Shown: piece by piece, positions 34,285 through 47,949 of the stretch
How positions within the stretch are numbered: the first letter of the stretch is position 1
How the letters are laid out: each line of letters begins with the position of its first letter
NCBI GenBank assembly: GCA_007922225.1
Contig: ML679962.1
Span: 35,385,563-35,449,562 of the forward strand
Source: Emydura subglobosa
Taxonomy: Eukaryota > Chordata > Testudines > Chelidae
Reading direction: 5' to 3'
Length of the DNA stretch: 64,000 nucleotides
Translations under genes and position numbers: made by a program
The notes under the pieces: generated by a model
Seen by the model: the letters and a program-made list of their open reading frames with translations, nothing else
Database searches by the model: none
Told to the model about the DNA's origin: nothing

Positions 34285-34600
34285 GGCTTTGTCTTCACTG
34301 CACTTTTAGCTCAGGGTATAACTCAAGTGTTGCTCCAGGCTGACTCCCAGCTGTACCTAAATCTCTGCTTGAGTTAAGTGGTGCTTTAAACTGGAGCTAG
34401 CCGATTTTTCAGGGTGTAGGTTGAGTGCTGCTGATGCTTGAGCTAGAAATGCAGTTGGGACTCAGGCTACTCTTTGCTGTTAATCCAATTGCTTTATGTG
34501 GCTCAGATGTTGTTTTGCAGTGTGACTGCCCTCACTTGGCCTAACTCAAGTTAATCTGAGTGTAAATAACTTGGGCTAATGCTACACTGAAGACAAGCCT
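34285..34600. mobile_element. Terminal-inverted-repeat element, intron 1
   Basis: The ends GGCTTTGTCTTCACTGCA and GCTACACTGAAGACAAGCC are inverted repeats. The interior is symmetrical too (TAGCTCAGGGTATAACTCAAG near the left, CTAACTCAAGTTAATCTGAG near the right). No clear target duplication. Confidence 0.65.
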
Positions 34601-35659
34601 GTACTGTGAGACATATGCAAAGAAATAGTGTTGAAAAAGAATAGAATTAGAAGCCCGAAACGTCTATAAATTGGTAATTCATTCTGAGTGCATACACAAC
34701 CCCCCAAAATTTAAAAATAATCCCACACTCAGAGTTGAGGTTTAAACCTCTGCAGTTTAACCTGCTCCTCCTTGCACTTGTTAAGTTGATGTCCTGCGGT
34801 GTCAAATATTGAGGGTCTGATCTACTTCTGTGGGCATCTTGCTCTTAAAGGTACTGTGATGTAAGGTGTAACTTTTCATTTTTTATCTTTAAATCAATTT
34901 GAAATGATATAATAACATTTGTGTTTTTAGTGTGTAAACTTTTCGTGGTAATTGATGCACTGGGGCAGTTTAGAGTTTGCCTATTTTTGTATGGAAATGA
35001 TATAAATAGTTGTGATTGATATATCCCAACCAAAGTTAACTCTTTTATGCAAGGATAGTAATGTTGAAATCTGGTATCTTGTTTTAAAAAAGACATGTTT
35101 AAAATTATGATAGTGATTATTTGGTTTGTTTATTTTAGGGGCGTGAAAGTGGCTTTCAGTGGAAGTTTTCTAACTGGCAAGAAGCTTCTGTGGTTTTTGG
35201 CCCATGGAAACTGGGGGTCGGGGGGAGAAGCATCCTCTTTGGGTCAAGGGCTTTATCTTTGTTAATGTAGATATATTTTAGTGAAGAATTTCATGTAGAG
35301 ATCAAATGTGTTTTGATGAATCACTCACAAAGAAGCACAATGAACAATTTCAACCTGTCCAATTTTCCCTGCTTCCTTGTAAACATCATTTAGTTAACAC
35401 TATGCTTTTAGACAGAGAAGAAACAATATGTAGTGCTTGGCTGTTGTTGTTGACACAGTTGGGATTGTAGGGCTGTGTGTTCTTTTACGGACAAGGTCAG
35501 TTATAGCAGAAGGTTGGTGCATAGATAAATGTTTGTAAACGGAATGCAATAAACAACGTAATAAAAAAAATTGCCAAACTGAGTGGGGAAATTACTTAAC
35601 TTATTTTAAATCATCAAAGGATTGGGGAATATATATGAGTGGATTTGGAGAGGAAGACT

Positions 35660-38600
35660 TTGTTCTCTTCAAAATGCTTTATTATATATTTTATATATGT
35701 ATATATTATATACATTATTATATCAAAATACCTTAGAAGAACCCAGAGCTTTCTACATCAAATCTGATTAAGACACTTGGTCTAGTATCAGAGTATAGAA
35801 AAACTGCAACATGCTCCAAATGCTGTACGGAAGGCAAAGCCTCACAGTTAAATTTGGAAAAGGGGCACTAGGATGGATGAGACAGCCGTGGAGAGACTGG
35901 ATGGACTGAATCAGAGCCAAGAAAGAAACTGGGAGCAACCAAAAGACTGTGCTGCAGTTCCACTTCGTGCAGATGGTTGCAACAATTTGCCTTAGAACCC
36001 TAGTGAGACAAGGTGCCCTTTAGTGGTTTCATACTCCTATTTTGCAGTTTCCCCAAATATAGCTTGTGCAATTACCCTTCAGTGCTGAAAATTCTCTTGT
36101 GGGGTTTTAGCTGATCACCTCATTGTTCAGTGTTTATATTAGACTCTTAGGAGGGTTAGTAAGAACGCATGGGTTTATGCTAATTGAAGCAGATTGGATG
36201 GCACCTACCCTTGTCTTGGCTCACCCAGTGCTGGGAAATGTTTTACTTATTATTTGGTAGAGAGGGAACCATGCACGAGGGCTTATTGATGTTTAATGAA
36301 GTGGTGCTAATAGGATGGAGTAGGGAATTGGAAGACTCTGCAAGAATTATGTATGCTCCTTTAATTGATGAAGTTACAAAACAAACTTCCAAAATGGAAA
36401 TGATGTTGGATCTACAGCTTCTATTAGACAACCCCAGCAGCATTGACCAGGATGACTTTTTTGGAGGTTGCCACTGTTTCTTTCAGCTGCAAACCTTGAT
36501 ACACCATCATTGCTGTTACCAGCTCAGATTTAGTTTAGATTATTGCACACTTCCCCCTAGGAAAAGTGTTCTTCTGTTCTCTCCCCCCCCCCTCCCTTTT
36601 TTTGGAACAGAGACTCACCTACCACTCCACTGATATTAACTGGCAACCATTGGGTAATAAGTGTTGGCTCCAGATCATGATTGTGAGGCACATTGGTGGG
36701 GCAGTGTAAGGAAATGTGTGTGGAATAGAGGGCTTTGTTTCCCAGGTAGCTTTCACCAGCACTAAATTCAAATTCACATTTCTAAAAATAAGGACTAAAA
36801 AGTTTCAATTTTAGAAATACCTTAGCTGTGTTGATAGTTTTGGAGCTGCTTGTTTATTTAGCACTAAGGGAAACTTGTCAAGACTGTTCTTAAGAGGAAT
36901 TTGTACCTGTGAGAAAGAATTAATGTCTCTAATTCCATTATTAGGGAGCATTGTCCGGAATTGTCTTTCAGAGGAGGGTGGGGTGGGTGGAGGGGAAGGA
37001 AAGAGGATTATCTTGGGTAGTAGTTTGCCATGGCTAAAATATGCTTAGAATACTGGTGATAGGTGCCATGGAAAAATAATAGGATAATTAATGTAAAAAA
37101 TTAAACAATTAAGTATTTGTTTAAAAATGACCATATAGGGAATACATTGTTTAATTGGATTTTTATATAAGAATAAAAGTGCTTATTTGTGTTCTGTATG
37201 CCCTAGTCAAACCTTTAAAAATATATACCAAACTGGCTCCGGCCACTTAATCAGTGTTAATTAACCAGAAGAAATTACTCTGAAAGAAAATGCACAAAAA
37301 TGCCAATCATCAATCTCTATCTTTCCTCACAGTCCCCAAAAAAGCCCATGCAAATAAATTGGTAAAGTGGATAGGATCTTAAATGTGAAAGTTGGAAACT
37401 TTTGAATGTGAAATTACTGTGACTAGGCCCCAAATATCCTCTTTAAAAATTAAAACGGCACTTCTCTGTGTCTGATATGGGGAGAGATGCAAATACCATC
37501 CCAAGAGATTTAAGACACAATTCACTTTTAAAAAATGGAAATATTTTAGAGAAGGTAGAACTCATGACTTTGTGAAATTTATGTAGTCCTATTTTTACCA
37601 CCCTTTTTTATGTATTGATTTCAGCTTCATAAAAGTTAAAATGAGTCTATAAATAGATTTTATGGAAAATTCTTAGCATTAAAACATTTAAAATGGATCT
37701 TTAATGAAGGTTTGAAGCCAAAGGAAACAGTTAATTTCATTTGCATAGTAAATCAACAAGTCATGAATTTAAGGACTAAAGGTATCCCAATATTTGCATA
37801 TAGTTAACTCCATCCTCAAAATTTTATTCCAGTTTAAATTGCAACTCACTTCATGCAAGAATCAATCACACAGCAGAATGATTGTTTAAAATCTATTTTG
37901 AGTCTTGAGGTAAAAATTTCAGTCTTGGTGTAAATAATCTGGTGTGATTGAAGTCAGACATAGGACATTTAACCTGTTTGCGCCAGGGCTGAATTTGGTC
38001 TGCAGTGTTCATTTTCCATCTTTACTAATTTGAATTCTCTTGATCTATCTCCTACAAATTGTTATACCCCCTCATCTTCCTCTCATTGGGCGAGGAGGCT
38101 ATATAGCCTGGTATCGTTATCAAAAGGCTTTTCAATTTTATTCTTCAGTTGTGTTGTAAGATTGGTCATATTTTAGTCTTCTATTAATTGAAGGCTTTGT
38201 TGATCATTTTCACTGGTGCAGTAAGTGCTGTGTCTGTGTCTGTACTCTGATATGACTGCTGTAGCCTGTGTTGTGTTATGTCTCATTCTCAGGTTAGCCC
38301 TTGTATGATTGGAAAAATTGTGTTCTCTGTCCACTGCTTTGAGTTGGATTAATGTTGTCTGCATGACAAATGCCCAATGTACAAAATTAGCTTTTTGACT
38401 TTTAAATCTTTAGTGCACTTAGTAAAATTGCGATGTGCCCATTTTTATACTTTGTCAACTGGTTAGAATACCACGTTGCAATATCTGATATCGCTTATTT
38501 ATGTGAAAAGACCCTCAAAGATATAATAGAATACGTAGATCAGATTGAAGAACGAGCGCTTTTGTTTGGTGCTGAAGGGAGATATTAATTCAAGACATGG

Positions 38601-39412
38601 CAACACCTGAGGCTGACAATTTAGAGGTGCTGAATAATTGTAATTAGCATTTATCATTGATATCATATGGGATTACGCTTGTTGAGGTGAATGTATTGGG
38701 CAGCCTTAGGGAGCATTATTACCATGACAAAACTAGTTGTCATGGAGAAGAGAAATGTTCTTCCTTTGCATTCTGTAGTACACATTTAAAGGAAAGCCAA
38801 TAGGCCATTGACAACACTGGCTCTTTTAGGAAAAATATCTAATTTAATAATAATCCACCCTTAACTATAATCTTTAAATCAGTTGACTAGGATAACTTTT
38901 GCTGTTTAAAACAAATGTGTCTATTTATATATATGTGTCTATTTTATATATATTAAGTCCTGCTTATATGTTTGTGTCTGGCTTCTTGATGGTTGTTCTT
39001 GAGGTTGTTTTGTTTTGATTCCTGAAAGAATCCATATGGTTTCCTAGTTCTATGTTCATTACTTTGGCTACAAGGGTTTACATGGAGGGAAGATTGGGAG
39101 TGTTGTACACATCACTCATGAAAGGGGTATTTCCCTTTTTAATTGTGCTTGGAGATATGGGGTAGGTTGTCTTTCCTTAACCTTGTATAGTTCTCCTCAT
39201 CTATTTACTTTACCATTCACAGTTGCTTCACTCTAGCTGAGAGAACCGGGTGACTAGTTTAAGCGTAAGATGGCACCCTGGTACAGGAAACATACAAAGG
39301 GAACCTAACGAGAGAGAGTTCAGGAATAAAATCAATAAATGATGAGCCCTGTTGATGACAATCTTATTGGTAGTAACTTTCTCTCTCTAAATTGTAACTT
39401 TTTTTTTTACAG
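35660..39412 (+). other. Intron 1, distal part
   Basis: AT-rich, with TA-rich simple sequence at about 35680-35732 and 38925-38960. The plus-strand frame at 36184-36633 has no recognised domain. A possible conserved noncoding stretch lies near 38630-38700 (TAATTGTAATTAGC, TGATATCATATGG). Nothing else was identified. Confidence 0.45.
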
Positions 39413-39514
39413 TTGCCGCAGCCCAAGCAATAGCAGAAGAAAGAAGAAACCAAAGTGGTGTTAGCCCTGTTCCAGTCCAAACTGCAATAAGCATAAAGAC
39501 GGCAACTAAACCAG
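39413..39514 (+). CDS. MAP7D3: MAP7D3-like coding exon 2
   Basis: A run of Ts ending in TTACAG precedes the exon and the donor is GTATAA. Both junctions are phase 1 and the length is 102 bases (residues 17-50). It encodes VAAAQAIAEERRNQSG followed by a Ser/Thr/Val-rich linker ending TATKP. The segment resembles the MAP7D3 N-terminus and is not part of the MAP7 or MAP7D1 N-termini as I recall them, so it is the main support for the paralogue call. Confidence 0.92.
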
Positions 39515-39759
39515 GTATAATCTCTGACTACCGTAGATCTTGAAAGTGCCATTGACTCCCATTGGGAGTTGACAGGGTTGGACAGAACTTTTCTGAAGCA
39601 GCTTTGCTCTCTCCTTTTAGAGAACTAAGAGTTGGGCAAATGGTCCAGTGGTTTTAGGACACCACTCAGGCTTCCGCTCTTACTCTTCCCAGGATTCAGT
39701 TAGTGCAGCTTGCCCACTCTGAATTGGGGAGAACAGTGAAGACCAACTAATTTTTGTGC

Positions 39760-40070
39760 TCTATACTCTGCTCTGGTTGCCAGTTCACTTCCAGGTGCAA
39801 GTAAGGGTTTTGGTTCTACCTACAAAGACCCAAATGGTCTGGGCTCCACTTAACTGAAAGACCATTGTCCCCTAGGCTCTTCACAACATGTGCTTTTATA
39901 ACAGCAGCACTTGAGCTAAATGTACCTGCAGTAACCTTGTGGGAGCCAGAGACTGGTCATTCTTGGTGACAGCCTCTCACCTCTGGAATTTGCACCTGCC
40001 AGAAATATGGGCTGTGCTTAGATCATAATGCAGGGCCCACCTCTTTGTTTAGGCTTTCTATTAATTTTAT
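39760..40070 (+). mobile_element. L2-like LINE remnant, intron 2
   Basis: TGCAAGTAAGGGTTTTGGTT, ACAAAGACCCAAATGGTCTG and a later frame reading LVTASHLWNLHLPEIWAVL resemble the C-terminal ORF of L2-type LINEs (the segment ending in a WNSLP-like motif). It is highly degraded. Confidence 0.45.
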
Positions 40071-40401
40071 GGCTTGGGCCGTAACATTTCTATTTTTGGC
40101 CAATTAATTTCTATTTATCTTATGGCTGGTATTTGCTGGGCCCCTCCAGTTGTTGGATTGGTTATTGTGTGGGGAGGGGTGAATGAGGAGGATTTCCAGA
40201 GTACATGCTTCCTGTACTGGGGGAAAAGTTTGTTGGATACTCTTCTGACCTGTACAAAGTGCACGATACTGTGGTGAATGGGTGTCTTCCTCAGAATGGG
40301 TTCAATAATAATGTCAGTAATCTATATTTAAAGCAACTTGTTTCTTTTTAAACCTCTGTGTTCTGAATGATTGGCGATTACCTATCCATTTTTTTTGACA
40401 G

Positions 40402-40482
40402 TGATAGATGGTTCCACTCTGAGAACAGAAGAAAGGCAAAGACTAGCCAGGGAGCGAAGAGAAGAGCGGGAAAAACAAAATG
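40402..40482 (+). CDS. MAP7D3: MAP7D3-like coding exon 3, start of the charged helix
   Basis: The acceptor is TTTTTTTTGACAG and the donor GTATAT; both junctions are phase 1 (81 bases, residues 51-77). It encodes VIDGSTLRTEERQRLARERR and EEREKQN. The ERQRLARERREEREK motif opens the microtubule-binding helical region and is nearly invariant in MAP7-family proteins. Confidence 0.95.
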
Positions 40483-40889
40483 GTATATTCATGTTTAGCT
40501 ATATTTAAAATAAAATGTATTAATGCTTGTGGTATAAGAGTCACATGCAATGCCACACATTAGTTCTTTCCCAAAGTCCCCTTGGCCTTGTGTACGCTGG
40601 CACTCTTCTTAAACCACTTCCACTTCCAGCCTATGTGGGGTAGACTACATAGTGGTAAAATGTTAATGGCCAGTCTAGCCAAGCTCCCAACCCCCACTTT
40701 TGCAACCACCAATGCAGCAATATTGGTAAATGAGATTTTGAGAAAAGTATCAGGGTAGACAAAAGACCCTTGACAGATTTCTGTGTTTACATTGTATGTA
40801 CAGTACCATTCAGACAATATTGTTAATGACCCAAGAATGTTTGGCCACCTGAACTGCTTTGATTGCCTTCAACATTATTTCTTTTTAGG

Positions 40890-41937
40890 TGTGACCTTTC
40901 CATGCCCAGGGTAGCCACCTGAAAATGCCAAGGTCAGGGCAGGCTGCAAAAAGAGAGCAGATTCTCCCAAAGAGGTGGCTAACGCTGCAGTAAATTCAAC
41001 AAGTCACAAACAGTGCTTCTGATCCTCCACACTAGTTATCAAGAAACTAAAAACAAGAAGCTGCACAGCCCCCTTATTGCATTTCAGTCTCAGGTTCCCA
41101 ATCAGCCACTGGGTCCAGCAAAGGGATAAGTTATTAAAACACTATTGCCTTTACCAAAAAGGTTCCTCTGATCCCAAAGTGTCAGCGTCAGCCACGTTGC
41201 CAGATCAAAATGTTTGGATATACCCAAAGTACCACACTGCCAGACAATCCTTTAGTAACTAAAACTAAAGGTTTATTATAAAAGGAAAGAAACAAACAAG
41301 GTGTGAGAGGTGTTATATGATTAAAGCAATCAGATACATGTAAATGATTAGAAAGTCCATATATATCAGGTTTTCAATAGAATTGTGGCGTTTACAGTCT
41401 TGTATAGTCCTGGTATACATCCAGAAACCTGGATGGGTCTGAGTCTCTTGTTTCACAGCTTCAGTTGCAGATAAGTTGATCCAGAGGTAGGAAGCAGGAA
41501 TGAAGACAACATGGTATGGAGCAGCTGCCTTTCATGTCCTTGTGCCATGTGGCTTGTGGAAAGTCACAGAAACAAGATGGAGTCCAGGGTCACCTGGGCA
41601 TGTGCTGGTGACTCATAAGGTGTAGCCCCTGGGTTCCTTGCCTTGGTTTAATGTATCTTTGAGTTCCCTTAGTGGGTCATTAAGCAGGCTTATTGCTGCA
41701 GCCAGCGTATCTGGGGTGTCGCCCAGAAACACAGCACAAGTTGAAATACAGATATAACAAACATATCCATAACTTCCAATACAAATATGATGCATACACA
41801 CAAACAATATCATCATACTTAGCAAATTATAACCTTTCTAATGGTAACTGACAGGGCATATTTTGTACGAATTATTGTAACTTTGCAATACTGATATTAC
41901 ATCATATTCTAAAAGGTCTAATCCAGACAGCGTCACA
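40890..41937 (-). mobile_element. Solo LTR of an endogenous retrovirus, minus strand, intron 3
   Basis: The 1048-bp unit begins TGTGACC and ends GGTCACA-like (GCGTCACA), with TG...CA termini. It is flanked by a perfect 5-base direct repeat, TTAGG at 40885-40889 and 41938-41942. On the minus strand an AATAAA lies within TTTTATAATAAACC (about 41270-41283), and an ATATATATGG TATA-like tract near 41355 precedes it. No internal retroviral coding sequence remains, as expected after LTR-LTR recombination. The terminal inverted TGTGAC/GTCACA and duplication make this the best-defined LTR here. Confidence 0.88.
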
Positions 41938-42717
41938 TTAGGATTCTAGGAAGAATAAGAGACTCCTGAATTGAGTAATTATCAAATAAATTTATGTTGA
42001 ACTTTATCTTAGCTATGAATCCAAGGTCTCATCCAGGAAATGTGTGGTAAGCTCAGACAATGATTTGTCCATTTAGTTAACTTGTTCCTGCTAATGGCAG
42101 AAAAGCCTGAGGCTGTTCAATTTCTGGTTTTTTATTACTTGTGGACTTGCCTTTAAACTGTACAGTAATTTCCAGGAGTAGGCTGTTGAAGATTCTGAAT
42201 TTTTGAGAAGGTACCTATAATCTGAGTTCTGATGTGTTAGCTGCCATGCTTTCTTTCTTTCTCATTCAGTGGTTTAGATTTTTTTATTGCCCATAATAAA
42301 TGGGTGGGAAATGTGACACTCAGGTCCATGTTAAGTTTTCCTCTCTGAGGCCCAATTTGCTAGTGAGGGTTTAATATTATGACTGCACCACAAATTTATG
42401 CATAGCATAAGGCACATTCTCAATGCTGAAGATTTTCCATATGGATCATAAAGTGTAAACTTCAGAAAACATTCCAATCTGTTCCCAGAGTAGGGGACAA
42501 ATGGAATAGAAGGTTGGCTCACATGCAACATTATTTGATTAAGATGTAAGATTAACTTGTATAGATGAGTGCAATACATCTTCTACATCTGAACTAGGTC
42601 AGCCTGAGTGTTATGTTGCAGAGGTGGATTAATATGCTTTTCACCTTTGTCAATTGTAGTATCTGTGAATACTTTTTAATGTTTCATTTAAATTTAATTA
42701 TTTAAACTTTTTTTTAA

Positions 42718-43712
<995 letters not shown>

Positions 43713-43715
43713 TAA

Positions 43716-44805
43716 GGCCATTTCTACTGGAGACTTTTGGCACAAAAAGCTGACTTTGATTGACTAAACAGTAGTAGAGTTCACACTCCAAATCCCACCC
43801 CTCCCCCCCCAACCGACCCAACTCCCCTGATTTTGCGACAAAATAAAACCACCTCAATGAGAGATGAAGAGCTTTTTGCACCAAACTTTTAGTGACAAAG
43901 CGTCAGTGTAGACACTGCGCTTGGTTATGTCACGGTAAATGGCTTCCAGGAAGTGTCCCATGATGCCCATCCTGACTGCTCTGGCCATCCATTTGAACTT
44001 CGCTGCTCTGCAGCCTCCTTTAAAGTCCCAGGAATTTTTGAAATTCCACTTCCTGATTGGTTGGTGTGGAGACCTCACATCACATCTTCCCAGCTGACCA
44101 TGGTGACTCCATGCACCAAACGCTCTCACGCTTGGAGCACACCGGAGCTTCTGGATTGGATTGGCATTTGGGGAGAGGAGACTGTGCAGTCCCAGCTCTG
44201 CCCCAGCCAAAGGAACTTCAATATGTATGGTCAGATTCTCATTTAATGGTAGAAAAGGGTTATGCACGGGACATACTGCAGTGCCATATGAAAATCAAGG
44301 AGTTGCAGCATGGGTACCAAAAGGCTAGAGAGTCAAACCATCGCTCTGGGGCAGAGCCGAAGACTTGCTGCTTCTATAAGGAGCTGAAAACCATCCTCAG
44401 CAGCAACCCACCTCCACCGCCAAGAGACACATGGCTATCTCTGTGGGCCTGGAGGCAGCGGACCCTGGACTCAACCCTGATGAAGAAGTCGTGGATAAGA
44501 ATGTTGACTTGGAGGACCGTGTGGAGCAGGAGATCAGGTTGTTGGCGAACATGGAGAGCCATAGTGTTGAGCCCGCACCCATGATGCACTGCGATCCTCT
44601 CCACCTTCCCACAACTCCTAGCAGCACAAGGTGGCGAGTTGCACAGTGCCCACCATGCACTGCTCTCACTGTTGATGCTAGAGTACCAACTGTGGAGGCA
44701 CTTCGATGACACGAGTGCTATGTGGACAGGGACAAGCGTAATTACAGCGTTTTTTGATCATCTCTGCAACATGGGTCGACAAAACTGTCTAGTGTAAACA
44801 AGGCC
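43716..44805 (+). mobile_element. 1090-bp TAA-flanked DNA element carrying a Myb/SANT-like gene relic, intron 4
   Basis: The ends GGCCATTTCTACTGGAG and CTAGTGTAAACAAGGCC are imperfect inverted repeats. TAA flanks both sides (43713-43715 and 44806-44808), the target signature of PIF/Harbinger elements. The element is longer than its relatives because the middle still holds a decayed coding sequence (next entry). No transposase (DDE) segment was recognised, so it was probably mobilised in trans. Confidence 0.72.
44090..44530 (+). pseudogene. Myb/SANT-like (trihelix) DNA-binding domain, broken by two frameshifts
   Basis: Frame 1 of the relic (43953 onward) reads HAWSTPELLDWIGIWGEETV then QSQLCPSQRNFNMYGQI. 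After a shift near 44235-44250 a second frame reads MVEKGYARDILQCHMKIKEL, QHGYQKARESNHRSGAEP and CCFYKELKTILSSNP. After another shift near 44420 a third reads VGLEAADPGLNPDEEVVDKN. The three Trp/aromatic-spaced helices (W-S-T-P-E-L-L-D, the Y-x-x-I turn, and C-x-x-K-I-K-E-L-x-x-x-Y) are those of trihelix Myb/SANT-like domains, which PIF/Harbinger elements carry in a second ORF. The acidic frame after it fits the linker of such proteins. It cannot be translated as it stands. Confidence 0.75.
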
Positions 44806-44808
44806 TAA

Positions 44809-47372
44809 TAGAACATCTCTTGGAACACAAAAACACTGTTGTTAGTTTCAGAATTTCTCCGGAGAAAGTTTAGGCTGAAGGCAACACCAATGGCTATTGA
44901 TGAAACCATTTATTTGAATTCTCAGGAAAACAATCACTGGCAAATTAGCCTCTGATTGATATTAACCTGATCTTTACCAGATTCTTTCTCTAAAAGAGGA
45001 TCAGACATCTACACACACACAGAACCTACCACCTGGGATAGGGTCTTCTAGTTCTGCCTAATGGTGAGAGTCTAATCCATACAACCTGTTTTCAACCAGG
45101 AAGTGAAGGTAGGGGCTTGATAATGAGAAATACAATCAGAAAATACTTGTCTTTAAAATAAACTGATATTTACCAATATGACATTTTCCTCCACACCAAA
45201 ATATGCCAAGTACAATGGATGTAAAGCACACAACAAACCATGTTTTTACGTTTTTTGTTTCATGCTTCAGCCAAATCACTTCTGATTAGTCACCTCCCAG
45301 AGGAATCACTATAGTCAGAACAGGTGGAAGAATTAGTTGCCACCTGCCTGAAACTAAATATGAAAGCCTCATTAAAAAAACATTATTCTCTTTAATGCCA
45401 GTAATTAAGATTCATGTGCATTGTTAATAGCTATGCAAAATGTATGGTCATGTGTGTGCTACTGATACTTAGACTGTCTTTTTGAGACTGTTTTTATGTT
45501 GGTGCAATGGGGCCCTGATACCCGATTGGGACCTTTAAATTCTGCTGCAATACAAATAATAAAAAGAATCCAGTAGAAGTGTGTTCAATAGATCTTTGCC
45601 TAGAAATTTAGGCCGTTGACAACTTTAGTTCTGTCCACATAGATGTGATTGCAGGATAAGGGTCCTAGACTGTACCAAAAGTCAGTAAAATAAATCAGTG
45701 TTGGAGTTGGTGTCTTATTTTTCTTTAGAGGAAGATATTCTTTGGAATAATTGCAGATTATTTTTCTGAAAAACTTTGCATGGCAAACAAGACCTCTTGT
45801 TTCTTCAGAATTTTGGGCATTTTTACCCTTTCCTTCCAAGTTCATTTTGTCATCGAAGAAACCTCAAAATTTATCCTGAGATGTTTGAGTTGTTGTTAAA
45901 TTCATGTTAAGGGAGAATGGAAGCCGTCTGTCCCCACGAGAGAAAGTTGTTTGGATAACTGGTCCCTTGGTATCTTGTAGTGTGTTGGTTATAAATACTG
46001 TTAAGTAGCTCACAATCATAGCTATTCCAGCATATGACCCTGTTGTTGATCTTCATAGCCAGGCAGTCCCATATGCTTATATCCTTGAGGATGGTGAAGA
46101 GGAGGTCTGTTAAAAGTGAACTGTGGAACCCTTTTCCTATGCTAGGACTGGAGTTCAATGTTCTGGGTTTGTTTTCCCTCTCTACCAGTTGATAAGAATA
46201 CCTGAGACAGAGGGCAGAGCTGTACTCAGTGCTGTTCCAGATGTTAGTCATGTCAGCAATTAATGCTGAAGTCTAGTGTTTACAAGTAAAACAGTTTTTC
46301 AGCTTGTCATAAAATTTTCCTTTTAAATCTTTTACCTTCTTTTGGATCCCATCCTGCTTCCATTGAAGTCAATGGCAAAATTCCTTCATGTTTAGAGAGA
46401 TGCGTTAATGTTTGCATAGTACTTTGGAAAGATAAAGTGCTATGTGTTCTAAATATTTGTCAGTGCAGACTTTTAAATTTTTTTTAAAAAGTGTACTTTA
46501 TTTGGGTATTTCATATTTCAATAAGCAACAGTATTTTCTCTCAGCAGCTGTGCTTTGAGGTTAACGAGATCTCTTCTTACAAAAGAATTATTTTTCTTTA
46601 AAAAAAAAAAAATCTAGCCAACATTCTAACTTTTTTTAAAAGTCCAGTGGGATGTTAATTAAAGGTCTCTTTCACAGAGAAAGATGTCTCCTAGTTTACT
46701 TCAAATAATTTTGCTAAGATTATTTAATATCTGAACACTTGAAAAAAATTCTAATCTTATTTCAGGAGAATTCTGGAGTTTTATATCCTACTGGCTGCTT
46801 GGAAGTCTAGAAATGACTGTTTTAACACTTGAGATTTTATAATCCTTCCCCTTATTTTATATTTACAAATCTTTGATAATCAAGACACCTGTGGGTGAAT
46901 GTTGTTGTTCTGTATAGTAAATCTGAATTGATACTTAGTGGCTACAGCAGATTCTTGATCAAATGGACTTTAAATGTGTTAACCCTAAAACTCTAACTTC
47001 ACTTCAGTGCAGCACATCTCTGTGTGAAAAGTAGGAAGCGCTATTCAAGATGTGCAGAGCAGAAGAATACAAAGCAAGAAGAGCTAATCCACCGAATGTG
47101 GTTATTCACAATAGGATTTACCCAGCTATTAGTGAAAAATTAGAAAATATTATCTGTTGCTTTCTAGTTAGAGGAATATTTGTGCATTATATTAAAATGA
47201 TTAATTGGTATCTTGTCTTTTTCCACATTAAATTTGTTTTAGAATTAGTTATGGTCACATGGTGTAGGTGAAACAGATGTGTTTGCTCTTCAGGGAAGAA
47301 AGATTGTTTTGTGTTAAGCATAGTTGTGCTTAATAATGATTATATAGCCTGACAGAGATTATTTGGTAATAG
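44809..47372 (+). other. Intron 4, distal part
   Basis: About 45490-45565 (TGGGGCCCTGATACCCG, AATACAAATAATAAAAAG) is an old repeat tail. About 46360-46450 resembles a MIR 3' end. The rest is unrecognised. Confidence 0.5.
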
Positions 47373-47487
47373 GAGCGGTATGAAGCAGTTGTGCATCGTA
47401 CCTTGGAGCGGAGCCAACGGCTGGAAACACGACAGAAGAGGTGGTCATGGGGAGGGTCGATAACTTCAGATTTAGATAGCAAGACTG
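47373..47487 (+). CDS. MAP7D3: MAP7D3-like coding exon 5
   Basis: The acceptor is GGTAATAG, with a weak pyrimidine tract, and the donor is the consensus GTAAGT. The exon enters in phase 0 and leaves in phase 1 (115 bases, residues 133-170). It encodes ERYEAVVHRTLERSQRLETR then QKRWSWGGSI. The RWSWGG motif directly after the helix is a family landmark and marks the transition from helix to disordered Ser-rich linker. Confidence 0.95.
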
Positions 47488-47949
47488 GTAAGTGTTGCTA
47501 AAATTGTTAATTTATAGTGTTGTTGCATTTGTAATAGAGATACCTTGAAGACTAATTCAAAAGTAGTATTTATAATGCTATTTTAACTATTTCTATTTAA
47601 TATTGTTTAATATAATGAATATGCAGCTATGAGATGTAAAATGCCTTGAAAATGCAACCTTTAGTAGCCTTGCTTTGAATACTAATTGATCGTGCTCCAC
47701 AGTATAAATGGAAGTTAATGGGTAAAATAGCATAGGTGTTAGTACTCAAGCTTTTCAGCTCTGCAGGCCATGTTGAATCCTTCCTTAGGTTACACACATT
47801 AAATACACTTGGCCTCAAACAGGTTCTTATTAAACCATCATGAAATTTGACATAATTAGCAATTTCTGCTTATTAGAAGCCCAACATTAGAATAGCTTAA
47901 CAGGATGACCCACCTCCTTAATCACTTATCTATAATATATAGGAAAAAA

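Noticed and set aside
36184..36633. 149-residue plus-strand frame in intron 1
   Set aside because: No recognised domain, no splice context joining the gene frame, and repeat-like His/Cys and Pro-rich tail; probably chance.
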